Assembly (NCBI GenBank): GCA_013362805.1
Contig: JABFVL010000029.1
Location: 1 to 40,332 of the forward strand
DNA length: 40,332 nt
DNA from: Mycobacteriales bacterium
Lineage (GTDB): Bacteria > Actinomycetota > Actinomycetes > Mycobacteriales > QHCE01
Direction: 5' to 3'
Position numbers and translations under genes: made by a program. The notes beneath the pieces are model-generated. The model had not been told where the DNA came from. It did no database searches and saw only the letters and a program-made list of their open reading frames with translations. Of the stretch, positions 1 to 7,866 are shown in pieces. Positions within the stretch are counted from its first letter, which is position 1. Each line of letters begins with the position of its first letter.

Positions 1-285
1 TCCAGCCCTGATTGGGAAAAAGTCGCAAGCTTTGCCAGTGCTATGCCCACCGTCTGTAGACGCCGGGTTGTAGCACTGAATTTCACCGGGTTTGTAATAA
101 GACCGAATGTTTTTGCATACTCGTTTCATCCGCGCGGTCAGATGACCATTGGCGCATGCATCGGCTGCCTGACTAGCGGGGGCGGCGACAACTATGGTGA
201 CGGTGGTTGTCGCGACTAATACAGCCAGGCTCAGCGCTGAAAAACGCAACCTCCATTGCGGCCTCCGAGCTAATTGTTCCTTCAT
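1..285 (-). CDS. Secreted protein, C-terminus cut by window edge
   Basis: Reading leftward from the ATG at 285, an open frame of 95 codons runs off the window without a stop. A GGAG element lies 5-6 bases before the ATG. The N-terminus has a basic start, a hydrophobic stretch at about residues 16-38 and a likely signal-peptidase site after SQA (about residue 43), so the product should be exported. The mature part holds paired cysteines and a GGHSTGKACDF segment near the edge. This resembles the D/GHxxGxAxDF metal-site motif of ARB_07466-like and VanY-like extracellular domains, in actinobacterial proteins that often act on the cell wall. That match is recalled, not searched, and most of the domain lies outside the window. 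It is one of three secreted proteins clustered at this end. Confidence 0.75.
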   Translation of the reverse strand, partial: MKEQLARRPQWRLRFSALSLAVLVATTTVTIVVAAPASQAADACANGHLTARMKRVCKNIRSYYKPGEIQCYNPASTDGGHSTGKACDFFPIRAG

Positions 286-460
286 GAAGTCTCCACATCT
301 GGCCACACCAATTGGCGGCCAACACAAGTGCGCAAGCGCGAGTTAGTGGGACACATATTTGCGGAGGCAAACAAAAAAGGTCAAGCATTTCAACCGCAGA
401 GCTGATTCCTACTGGCGATTCGGAGCCACCGAATACTGAATCAAACACTCAGCACTCGCA

Positions 461-474
461 CGATTACGTAATCG
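461..474. repeat. Perfect 14-bp palindrome in spacer
   Basis: CGATTACGTAATCG is a perfect palindrome in the spacer upstream of the truncated secreted gene and downstream of the SapA-like gene. It could be an operator for the leftward gene, but it lies about 175 bases from that start and no binding protein is implied. Confidence 0.35.
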
Positions 475-487
475 CATCCGAACACAC

Positions 488-526
488 AAAGTTATGGGCG
501 CTACCCCAGGTAGCGCCCATAACTTT
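488..526 (-). terminator. Strong hairpin after the SapA-like gene
   Basis: Two 18-base arms (488-505 and 509-526) are perfectly complementary with a 3-base loop. The hairpin begins 21 bases past the stop of the minus-strand SapA-like gene. The outermost pairs are A-T, giving a short U run at the 3' side on the minus strand (AAAGTT at 488-493 is read as AACTTT). This fits a factor-independent terminator. Confidence 0.8.
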
Positions 527-547
527 GCGACATTGAACGTTTATTCC

Positions 548-1003
548 TTAGTTGCAGCCAACCCAGCCGGTGCTGGCGTAGTTGTCACCAGTGGCACTGG
601 TGACCGCACCCCAGGCGTTGACGCAGGTGGTGGGAGCGTAAAGGTAAACAGGTCCGGCGTAGCTGCTGTAGAAGCCATTGTCGCGGACTGTCTTGTAGTC
701 GCTCTTACGTTCCATGTTGATGCTGATGTAGCCGCCCGGCGCCGCCGAGTACTTCACGTGGATGGCGCAGTTGTAGCCATTGCCGTACAAAACGAATACG
801 CGGGAAAGTTCCGAACCGGTGTATTCGTTGTATCCGGTTACCTTCGACTTAACGATGTGGCTGTATCCACACGCGCTGCGAGCCTTAGCTGCCATCGTGT
901 CGTATGCGCTCGCCGCTTGGGCGGGCTGCCCAAGGCCAATGAGGGACGCGAAACCTACGGCGCCAGCAAGTGCTAATCCGACCAGTCGGCCTTTGATTGC
1001 CAT
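548..1003 (-). CDS. SapA-like (spore-associated protein A family) secreted protein
   Basis: The 151-residue product has a clear signal peptide: MAIKGR, a hydrophobic core, then cleavage after AQA at residue 30. The mature protein is about 121 residues with four cysteines, in ACGYS, YNCAIH, TTCVNAW and VGCN at the C-terminus. The SYAGPVYLYAPTTC segment followed by a terminal GC is the signature I associate with the Streptomyces spore-associated protein A family. That family is secreted, its biochemical role is unclear, and the match is from memory. An upstream in-frame start at 1078 exists, but AGAGGA lies 5 bases before the ATG at 1003 and the signal peptide begins there, so 1003 is preferred. 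The gene is monocistronic, ends at a strong hairpin and is divergent from another secreted protein with a similar central segment. Confidence 0.85.
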   Translation of the reverse strand: MAIKGRLVGLALAGAVGFASLIGLGQPAQAASAYDTMAAKARSACGYSHIVKSKVTGYNEYTGSELSRVFVLYGNGYNCAIHVKYSAAPGGYISINMERKSDYKTVRDNGFYSSYAGPVYLYAPTTCVNAWGAVTSATGDNYASTGWVGCN

Positions 1004-1795
1004 GAATGTCCTCTTTCTAAAAGAACAGTGCGGGATGCATGTCGCCTCGATTAGATATGCGGTGTTAACAACGGTCAAGAACGTGCCAAGAAATGATGCA
1101 ACCGCGATAATCGAGCGCCCAGAAGCGGCCTAGCGATAAGTTCACAAGAAACATAGCTACCATTCAGCACGGCCAATTCTTGGCAATTATATATTCGAGA
1201 AACGCACTAAATCATCACGGCCTAATATCCGCTGAGTCAAGTCACGTCCAGCGTGATTTAGTGTTGATATGCAACAATCAATTTTAAGCTTATTTCCTTC
1301 TCACATCCTGCTTCAACTCACAATCATCAAACCCGACAGTTAGGTCACCATGAGGCGAGGTAAATCCCATAACGGCCCACATAGGGGTCAGCGATATCGC
1401 GGAATTTGCGACATCTCCAGGAAGAAAACAGCCCGTTATGAGTAGACATCGCGTCGACATGACTGCTTAAGCGCCGCAATACGGACATTGCCACCTAGCG
1501 CCTACAGAAAAGATGCCCTACGAATGGGGTGACTAGCGAGGCATTAGAAATCCACGAATACCGTGCACTGAATATCGAGCATTAAACCCAAAACGGATTC
1601 ACAAAGACGACTTCGGCGCACGAGCGCAAATTATTCCTTTGTCTGGCGCCGCCTGAAAGAAAACTCCACAGAAAATACACCGCCTTGCGAATAAAAACTT
1701 CGTTGAAGCTTTGAACCAACTTTGACTTAGGTCCGTATTACCTAATGAACACATAACGACTCCCGATCGCAGACGGACAATTCAAGGTGATAATC
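1004..1795. other. Long AT-richer divergent spacer, no gene seen
   Basis: This stretch of almost 800 bases separates two divergent secreted-protein genes. I find no open frame with a ribosome site and protein-like content, no tRNA and no mobile-element end. It is visibly richer in A and T than its surroundings and holds an imperfect inverted repeat at 1205-1263. It presumably contains both promoters and could hide a small RNA, but nothing specific supports one. Confidence 0.6.
1205..1263. repeat. Bulged inverted repeat in divergent spacer
   Basis: CACTAAATC followed by AT and CACG (1205-1219) is complementary to CGTGATTTAGTG at 1252-1263, giving 13 pairs with a 2-base bulge around a 32-base loop. 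A smaller TCACG/CGTGA pair (1242-1246, 1252-1256) shares the right arm, so two folds compete. It could be an operator pair or an RNA element. Confidence 0.4.
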
Positions 1796-2335
1796 ATGCG
1801 TTCATTTACACGAAAGTTACTTGCGACAGCCGTCGTCGGTGCGGCCATTCTGAGTGGTTCGATGGCCTTCGCCGCACCTGCCTCAGCGGACAGTGTCAAC
1901 GTGTCGAACATTCGATGCTCAGGCAAACTGAAGTACAGCCATCCGATGTCTTTGCGGAACATCTATTGGAGAACGCCTACCTCCAGTTCACTGGACTACG
2001 ACGACACAGTGGTCGCCTATCTGCGCTACTACTACGAGCCTTCGCGCCATACCAACTGCGCCGAACTCGTGAAAGCCAAGAACCCAGCGGGCGAGGACTA
2101 CGACGGCACCATCTACATGCGGATCGATATGTCACGCTCCGATGGGAAAGACATCGGAAAAGATTCCGGGCGATTCCATATCTACGCCGGTTCGATCCGC
2201 GCCTCCGCCGACCATGACTACAGCCTTTTTGCCGAGGTCGGTGATAACGACACGCGGGATATCAGGTCAGGCGGTCAAGTTGTGGACACCGAAACCGAGT
2301 TTAAAAGTAAGACAATAGTTACCGCCCTGGCCTAA
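1796..2335 (+). CDS. Small secreted protein, possibly distant SapA-like relative
   Basis: The 179-residue product begins at the ATG at 1796, with AAGG 8 bases upstream; a GTG at 1787 would add three residues but overlaps that site. A signal peptide (MRSFTRK, hydrophobic core, cleavage after ASA at about residue 31) predicts secretion. The mature protein has only two cysteines (IRCSG and TNCAEL). No family is recognised with confidence. Its middle part (NCAELVK, then MRIDMSRSDGKD, then DSGRFHIYAG) runs parallel to the divergent SapA-like protein (NCAIHVK, INMERKSDYK, DNGFYSSYAG), suggesting common ancestry. It lacks the two C-terminal cysteines of that protein. It is followed closely by a hairpin and appears monocistronic. 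Confidence 0.8.
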   Translation: MRSFTRKLLATAVVGAAILSGSMAFAAPASADSVNVSNIRCSGKLKYSHPMSLRNIYWRTPTSSSLDYDDTVVAYLRYYYEPSRHTNCAELVKAKNPAGEDYDGTIYMRIDMSRSDGKDIGKDSGRFHIYAGSIRASADHDYSLFAEVGDNDTRDIRSGGQVVDTETEFKSKTIVTALA

Positions 2336-2342
2336 CCCGGGA

Positions 2343-2376
2343 ACGGTGAGCCAGGGGCACACACCTGGCCCACCGT
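2343..2376 (+). terminator. GC-rich hairpin after secreted-protein gene
   Basis: ACGGTGAGCCAGG (2343-2355) and CCTGGCCCACCGT (2364-2376) form a 13-bp stem with one mismatch and an 8-base loop, 8 bases after the stop codon. There is no T run, which is common for actinobacterial terminators. Confidence 0.6.
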
Positions 2377-2612
2377 GGCGGAGCGGTTGGGCCAAAGGTG
2401 GTGACAGAGTGTCTCGCGTTGCCGTGGAGGTTAATGACCCCCACAGTGACGTTCTGCACCTCAGAAGGGTGAGCCAGACCTACCCGTTCGGTGGAGTAGA
2501 TACCCCTTTGCCCGTTTTACACTATTCGGAAGGCTTCGCTCCTTCATGCCAAGCCCGGCCACATCAAGCAGCAACGGTGTGAGCCTCGCTATCCGGAAGG
2601 TGTACCTACCCA

Positions 2613-3290
2613 ATGGTTTCCCTCAGCGGCTCACGCCGCGTGATCACCACTGTCGCAAAAAACCCGATCGCCCGCGTCCTAGCATTCGCCGGAGTGGGCT
2701 ACCTAGCCCTGTGGCTCATCGGAACAGTGGGAACTTTGAGCGCCACCGCTATCTCACGACAGTTCGAGCCGAGCGGCGAAACAGTGAGCAGCATCGAGAA
2801 CTTTCAAAAGGTAGATGCCCACGTTTGGCGCGGCGCCGCCCCCGCCAAGGAGGGCTACGAAGAGCTTGCCGACCGAGGCTTCGCCACAGTAGTTGACCTG
2901 CGAACCGGCGTCTCCGAAAAACAGCAAGCTTTGCCGAAGAACGAAGGACTCAACCTCATCCGCATTCCGATCCGCGATGGGCAAACACCCACCAAAGAGC
3001 AAGTGACCAAGTTCTTGCAGGCGGTAGAAAAATCTGATGGCCCCGTGTTTGTGCACTGCGGAGCCGGCGTCGGGCGGACCGGCTCCATGAGCGCCGCCTA
3101 CCTTGTCCGCACTGGCCAAGCCGACGCCCGGTCCGCGGTGGTGCGGATGCTGGCGATCGGTCCACCGTCGGGCGAACAGATTTGGTACGCGCTTAACCTC
3201 ACCGAGAGCTCAAGCGTGCAGCCCCCTAAGCCCGTTCAGGCGGTGAGCCGGATCATCGACGCGCCACGTCGGATCATGGCTCGATTCTGA
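2613..3290 (+). CDS. Membrane-anchored dual-specificity / tyrosine-type phosphatase
   Basis: The 225-residue protein carries the cysteine-phosphatase signature HCGAGVGRTG (residues 148-157), with nucleophile Cys149 and phosphate-binding Arg155. It is preceded by a DLRT segment (95-98) and IPIRDGQTP, whose Asp122 is a plausible general acid. One membrane segment at about residues 22-42 anchors it at the N-terminus. By family logic it removes phosphate from phosphotyrosine/serine, phosphoinositides or another phosphoester; the substrate cannot be told. It lies 82 bases upstream of a PEP-synthase-like gene in the same direction, so the two may share a transcript. The start codon is uncertain because the nearest GGAAGG lies 12 or more bases away. 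Confidence 0.85.
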   Translation: MVSLSGSRRVITTVAKNPIARVLAFAGVGYLALWLIGTVGTLSATAISRQFEPSGETVSSIENFQKVDAHVWRGAAPAKEGYEELADRGFATVVDLRTGVSEKQQALPKNEGLNLIRIPIRDGQTPTKEQVTKFLQAVEKSDGPVFVHCGAGVGRTGSMSAAYLVRTGQADARSAVVRMLAIGPPSGEQIWYALNLTESSSVQPPKPVQAVSRIIDAPRRIMARF

Positions 3291-3372
3291 CAACCCCTGA
3301 ATGATCGGCAAAACCGGGACATAACGGGTAACATCGTCCTCGCCAGCGCCTGCTGACGGGGAGCGACGAATC

Positions 3373-5370
3373 ATGGCGATCAATCTCGATCAGTTCGCCG
3401 CCACCGCGCTCACTGAAGCCAACACCGCGAGCGCGGTGGGCAACAAGGCCGCCAACCTAGCCAAAGCACTCAAGGCAGGCCTACCCGTTGTCCCCGGTTT
3501 CGTGCTCACCTGGCAAGACAACCCAACAGATAGTGCAACCAAAGCATGGCGCGCGCTCAGCCAAAACGGCGCCATCCCGCTCGTTGTCCGGTCCACGTCA
3601 ATCCACGAGGACCAAGATAAATCGTCCATGGCTGGGCAATTCGTATCAGTCTTGGATGTCATGGGCTGGGACGACTTCACAGCCGCCGTAGCCAAAGTGC
3701 GAAATTCGGCCCCCGCGGACCACCAGATGGCCATTTTGGTGCAGCCCATGCTCAAAGCCGTCGCGGGCGGCATCGTATTCACCAGCGACCCACTCACCGA
3801 AGGCCAGAAACGTATCCTGGTCAGCGCCGTTCGAGGCGGCCCACACCAACTCGTCGACGGCACAACATCCGGCACCAGATATCAGCTCCGTCGCCATTTC
3901 GGATTTCTATCCCCCGCTCCAGACGGGCCAGCTATCTTCGACCGCCGCCAGCTATATAGCCTCACCCACCTCGCCAAACGAGTCGAGAAAACCTTCAAAA
4001 CACCCCAAGACATCGAATTCGGCTTCGATCAGAACCACAAGATTTGGCTATTCCAAACCCGCCCCATCACCGCGATGGCACCACGCCCACCCAAGGGAAG
4101 TCGCCTCTTGGGGCCTGGCCCCGTCGCTGAGACATTCCCGCGAGTACTTCAACCCCTCGAAGAAGACCTATGGATGACGCCCATGTCTCACGGGCTCACC
4201 CTCGCGCTCGACATTGTGCGTGCGTTCCCCCGAAAACTCCTACGTGCCCTACCCGTCGTGCAAACCGTTAACGGCAGGGCGGCAGCGGATCTCATGCTGC
4301 TCGGGGCCGTGCCCCACCCACATCCGATCCTGAACTTCATCAACCCCTCCCCCGGCCTACGCCGCGCATCTGCCGCCTGGCGGGTGGGGCGCCTGCAAGC
4401 GACTTTGCCGTACCTCGCCACTGATCTGCTCGCCGAAACAGATCGTCAACTTACGGCTTTCGCGGTTCCCGCGGAGATGCTCTACGGACAACTTCTCTCA
4501 GCTCTCGGCTGGGGTCGGACTGTACTTTCCGCACTCCACGCTCAGGAATCATTGGCCGGAGCGCTACTCGGCAGTGGTCGCACCGTCGCCTCAGAAGCGC
4601 TTTCCGTTCTCGCTGAAGGACGCGAACGTGGACTCAAAGACGCCGAGCTCATCGGCCATCACCCCGTTCTTTTGGCCTTGCTCGCACCCTCACTGGCGGG
4701 CTGGCACAGCCAAACACTGCCGGCACAGGTGGGCTGGACCAGTGCGTCACGAGGTGTATGGACCTTGCCACCCCGAGAAGGACTACGACTGCGCATCAGG
4801 TGGGTGCAGGAAATGCAAGCGAGCATGGCACGCGAAATCGGACAACGCTTGCACGCACGAGGAGATCTTGACGACCCTCGCCATATTTCCCGACTGCGGT
4901 GGGCTGAACTGCAATCCCTTGCCGAAGGAGATGCGATGCCCGATGGCTTCTCCTCGCGGCTAGATCGCGTTGAACGGGCACCATTGCCGTCAGCTTTTTA
5001 TGTCATCGACGGGGCGCCAATTGCCGTCGCACAACCGGCTGCCACATTGGAGACCGAAGGCACAGGCGCCGGCGGCGGATTCGGAATCGGAGTGATCTGG
5101 GACGCCACCGACAGCTCAACGCCGCGCCCCGCGCATCCAGTCCTAGTCGTCCGCACGCTGGACCCCGCGCTCGCGTCATTGTTGCCTAGCTTGGCGGGAT
5201 TGGTCGCCGAAACCGGCAGTGTGCTTTCGCACCTAGCGATACTCGCTCGTGAATATCAAGTCCCGACAGTTGTCGGAGTAGCGAACGCGCTCGAACGTTT
5301 TCCCGCGGGCACACCCGTCTCAGTCGACGGTGTCACGGGAACAGTACAAACTCGTGAGGAGGCATCATGA
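3373..5370 (+). CDS. PEP-synthase-like phosphotransferase (ATP-binding plus swivelling His domain)
   Basis: The 665-residue protein has two recognisable ends. Residues 1-235 form the pyruvate phosphate dikinase/PEP synthase nucleotide-binding domain: GNKAANLAKALKAGLPVVPGF near the start, RSTSIHEDQDKSSMAGQF, then QPMLKAVAGGIVFTSDP and QTRPITA. Residues about 560-660 form the swivelling phosphohistidine domain, with ETGSVLSHLAILARE carrying catalytic His620. The C-terminal PEP/pyruvate TIM barrel of true PEP synthases is absent. Instead a middle region of about 310 residues (240-550) separates the domains, an order like rifampicin phosphotransferase and other dikinase-type antibiotic phosphotransferases. 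It probably transfers phosphate from ATP through His620 to an unknown acceptor. GGGGAGCGACG precedes the ATG. Its stop overlaps the next gene by 4 bases. Confidence 0.85.
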   Translation: MAINLDQFAATALTEANTASAVGNKAANLAKALKAGLPVVPGFVLTWQDNPTDSATKAWRALSQNGAIPLVVRSTSIHEDQDKSSMAGQFVSVLDVMGWDDFTAAVAKVRNSAPADHQMAILVQPMLKAVAGGIVFTSDPLTEGQKRILVSAVRGGPHQLVDGTTSGTRYQLRRHFGFLSPAPDGPAIFDRRQLYSLTHLAKRVEKTFKTPQDIEFGFDQNHKIWLFQTRPITAMAPRPPKGSRLLGPGPVAETFPRVLQPLEEDLWMTPMSHGLTLALDIVRAFPRKLLRALPVVQTVNGRAAADLMLLGAVPHPHPILNFINPSPGLRRASAAWRVGRLQATLPYLATDLLAETDRQLTAFAVPAEMLYGQLLSALGWGRTVLSALHAQESLAGALLGSGRTVASEALSVLAEGRERGLKDAELIGHHPVLLALLAPSLAGWHSQTLPAQVGWTSASRGVWTLPPREGLRLRIRWVQEMQASMAREIGQRLHARGDLDDPRHISRLRWAELQSLAEGDAMPDGFSSRLDRVERAPLPSAFYVIDGAPIAVAQPAATLETEGTGAGGGFGIGVIWDATDSSTPRPAHPVLVVRTLDPALASLLPSLAGLVAETGSVLSHLAILAREYQVPTVVGVANALERFPAGTPVSVDGVTGTVQTREEAS

Positions 5371-6269
5371 AGTTGTTCGGATATCTTTTCGGCGCACTGG
5401 CCGCTGCCTCCGCGGCTGTGTATCTGTTGATCTATCTGTACCGCTGGGAATGGCAGCGAGCGGTCATGAGCGGAGTGCTGCTGCTCATCGTCGAGGTTTT
5501 TTTGGTGTGCATGGTGCTGGCCTCAAGGCTGTTCAAGTTGGAACGGCAGCTCAGCGCCGCGGACGCCCGCGCCCAAGACGCGCGTCGCCGGCTGGACCAG
5601 ACTCGGTTTGACGCGGGCATCGCATTTCAGTGGCTTTCGGGGCCGACACAAGATCAGAAGCACACCACTCACGTATTTGTACCCATGCTCATGGCGGCGG
5701 GCATCATCTTGGCTGGCGCGTCCTGGCTCGCGCAAAAGATTGGTTCGAGCACTGGTCAGATGGGGGCTGAACAGCGCTTGGCTGGCCGATTGGCTGGGTT
5801 GACCGCTCCCGTGGTTCGCCCTTATGGCGCCACTCCGCAGCTTGAGGACACGCCGCCGGTGCCAACGAATCGACCAGGGCGACGCATCTTGACGGCGTTC
5901 GGCGCTTTGGTGGCTATCGCGTTGTTTCTGGTGCTGCTAACAACACTGTCTCGGGCCACAAAAACCAAAAAACATGATCCACCTGATGCGGCGGCGAGTG
6001 TAGTTGTTTTTGAGATCCTCACTAGACATGACAATGACAGGACCCGGGCGGTCTCGGCGCGAAATTTGTGGGAGCGGTGTTCTCTATCCATGTCGAGATA
6101 TCCGCAGCACACGGATTTGAGTCAGCTGGATGGCGCGATCTACATCGGAGTTTTGCGGCCAGCACTGTCTCAGCATGACTTGATGCGTTTGCGGGGATGC
6201 TTGTCGGACGCCCAAGCCAATAGGGCTGCTGCCAACGTGCTCGGTTGGGGTCAGGCCGATCACGACTGA
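5367..6269 (+). CDS. Four-helix membrane protein of unknown function
   Basis: The 300-residue protein starts within the stop of the upstream phosphotransferase gene (ATGA overlap, GAGGAGG upstream), so it is translationally coupled to it. Four likely membrane segments lie at about residues 3-25, 33-54, 103-122 and 173-194. A charged helical stretch at 55-80 (KLERQLSAADARAQDARRR) may form a short coiled coil. The last 100 residues look soluble and contain two cysteines. No family is recognised. Coupling suggests that it is the membrane partner of the phosphotransferase, for example tethering or transporting its substrate. It converges with the next gene, overlapping it by 10 bases at the 3' ends. 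Confidence 0.8.
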   Translation: MKLFGYLFGALAAASAAVYLLIYLYRWEWQRAVMSGVLLLIVEVFLVCMVLASRLFKLERQLSAADARAQDARRRLDQTRFDAGIAFQWLSGPTQDQKHTTHVFVPMLMAAGIILAGASWLAQKIGSSTGQMGAEQRLAGRLAGLTAPVVRPYGATPQLEDTPPVPTNRPGRRILTAFGALVAIALFLVLLTTLSRATKTKKHDPPDAAASVVVFEILTRHDNDRTRAVSARNLWERCSLSMSRYPQHTDLSQLDGAIYIGVLRPALSQHDLMRLRGCLSDAQANRAAANVLGWGQADHD

Positions 6270-7153
6270 TCGAGCGGCTCAAAGGTGACAAGAATGGTCG
6301 CTACATATTGCTCCGATGCGGGCAGGACGTAGTAGGAAGCCGCACCTTTTCGCACACCGTTGATCGTCCACACTCCTTTTTCTTTCTCGGGCGCCGCCAG
6401 GGTGACGGTCGTGCCCAATTGAAATCGGGTCGTGTGAGCGCCTACAGGTGTGCCGCCCGACGTCACCGAAATGTGAAAGTCGCCCTGTCGATGGACCGCG
6501 ATCAGGTCAAATTCGCCGATTCCGGGCTGGGTGCCGCCAAAATGTGGATTAGGGGTAAAGCGCGGGTCGCCGGACTTTTTGTCCCGCGAAAGCATGCCTT
6601 TGATTGTTCTGGTGTGTAGCCCGCCGGGGAAAGACACCACGTCTGTCTTGTTTGTGCCCTCGGCCCGGAAGCCCCCTGGGGCATCGATGAAATACAGCGG
6701 CACTGAACCATCAAACAATGTCAACGGATCATGCCGAACATTCACCACCGCCGAATTGGGATCTTCGAAGTGCGTAGGGACCGTCATCGAGCCGTCGTGT
6801 TTTCCGGGTTCGAATCCATAGTTGAAAATGTGCTCGGCGGATCGCGCATTCGCGGGGTGAAAAAGCATGTCGCGGTTGGTTCGCCATTGCGGCTTGTTCA
6901 CTTTTCTCAGGTCGCCGCAATCGCTGGTGGTGGTGTGACGCCAGTGAAGGTAATGCTCGGAATCAGTGACTTTCTTGGCGCCAATCGGGTCAACTTTATT
7001 CATATCCGCCACCCAACTCGGAGTTTTTGTCGGGTCAGGCTGGCATTGCGGAGGAATGGGCTGGTGTGGTGGCTCGGCCGCGTGTATTGCTGGGGCCGCG
7101 GCGAGAGCCAAGAGTATTCCTACAAACGGCGCGCCACTGCGTAGCCAATTCAT
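6260..7153 (-). CDS. Secreted ADP-ribosyltransferase-fold protein, apparently degenerate
   Basis: The 297-residue product begins at the ATG at 7153, with GGAGG about 7 bases upstream; an ATG at 7159 sits too close to that site. A signal peptide ends after IHA at about residue 25. Residues 90-190 follow the plan of CTX/pierisin/scabin ADP-ribosyltransferases: LFHPANARSAEHIFNYGF resembles LYRxDxRxPxxIFxxGF, and FIDAPGG then SFPGGL resemble the strands flanking the catalytic Glu. At the expected positions the catalytic Arg is His99, the STS motif is VVNVRHD (136-142) and the Q/E-x-E site reads TDV (170-172). It may therefore be inactive, bind without catalysis, or use other residues. The last 100 residues form an extra beta-rich region. 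The assignment is from memory of motifs. Confidence 0.6.
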   Translation of the reverse strand: MNWLRSGAPFVGILLALAAAPAIHAAEPPHQPIPPQCQPDPTKTPSWVADMNKVDPIGAKKVTDSEHYLHWRHTTTSDCGDLRKVNKPQWRTNRDMLFHPANARSAEHIFNYGFEPGKHDGSMTVPTHFEDPNSAVVNVRHDPLTLFDGSVPLYFIDAPGGFRAEGTNKTDVVSFPGGLHTRTIKGMLSRDKKSGDPRFTPNPHFGGTQPGIGEFDLIAVHRQGDFHISVTSGGTPVGAHTTRFQLGTTVTLAAPEKEKGVWTINGVRKGAASYYVLPASEQYVATILVTFEPLDQS

Positions 7154-7287
7154 CCGCATACCTCCGCAAACACTCTGATTAGAGATGAGGGTAAAGGCAG
7201 AGGATCTGTATTCAGTCGCGCTAGGACCAATTCGACTCAACTTTCGTAACAGCCGATTCCACATCAAACACACACAGTAAATTAATC

Positions 7288-7301
7288 GCTTCTTAAGAAG
7301 C
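7288..7301. promoter_or_regulatory. Perfect 14-bp palindrome between divergent genes
   Basis: GCTTCTTAAGAAGC is a perfect palindrome within the 230-base gap between the leftward ADP-ribosyltransferase-like gene and the rightward cupin gene. Its position suits an operator controlling one or both. No cognate regulator is adjacent. Confidence 0.4.
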
Positions 7302-7383
7302 CGTTCATTCTACGAATTGGGACGATCGCTGTACCTCTCTCAAAAGCCTTGCTAAGTTGGAAAACCCGGCGAGAGGCCCCCGT

Positions 7384-7866
7384 ATGACGAACCCATTTGC
7401 CCAGGTCAGCTCTGTTTCGGTTGGCGAAACTCGCTTAGCGAATAGCCCGCAAGAACAATTACTCGCAAAAGCGATGAGCCACTCCACTAACGGCACACAG
7501 AACATTTCGGCCGGCTCTATTCTGATGCCACCCGGAAAAATCGCTAGAATGCATCGACACAACAAACACGAAATAATCGTCGTCGTCTTCGAGGGGCTCG
7601 CCGCATCGCTATACGGCGAAAACCTTGAACCAATCGTCCACCGGCCCGGCGACTTCCTTCACATCCCGCCAGGAATTCCGCACTGCGGAATTAACTTGAG
7701 CCTTGAACACCGCATGATCGGCATCGAAATGCGCACCGATCCAGAGTTCAACGAAGACGTGGAGTTATTGCCCGAACTAGACCCCCGGGCCGCTCACGTC
7801 GCGGCTGAACTGCAAAGCAAATACGCGAATGACTTCCCTGACTATTCCTTCGGAGACCTGCTCTAA
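7384..7866 (+). CDS. Small cupin-domain protein
   Basis: The 160-residue protein is a single conserved beta-barrel cupin. Motif 1 contains PGKIARMHRHNKHEIIVVVFEG with His57, His59 and Glu63, and motif 2 contains PGDFLHIPPGIPHCGIN with His100, so a metal site is complete. Such proteins can be enzymes (dioxygenase, isomerase, epimerase) or small-ligand sensors; nothing decides between them. The ATG at 7384 has GAGAGG 8 bases upstream; a TTG at 7357 would add nine residues without a ribosome site. The gene is divergent from the ADP-ribosyltransferase-like gene, and its stop overlaps the stop of the converging ABC permease. Confidence 0.8.
   Translation: MTNPFAQVSSVSVGETRLANSPQEQLLAKAMSHSTNGTQNISAGSILMPPGKIARMHRHNKHEIIVVVFEGLAASLYGENLEPIVHRPGDFLHIPPGIPHCGINLSLEHRMIGIEMRTDPEFNEDVELLPELDPRAAHVAAELQSKYANDFPDYSFGDLL

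Noticed and set aside
173..448. Minus-strand open frame of 91 codons at the left end
   Set aside because: It overlaps, in another frame, the secreted gene starting at 285, which has a ribosome site and a signal peptide. This frame has neither.
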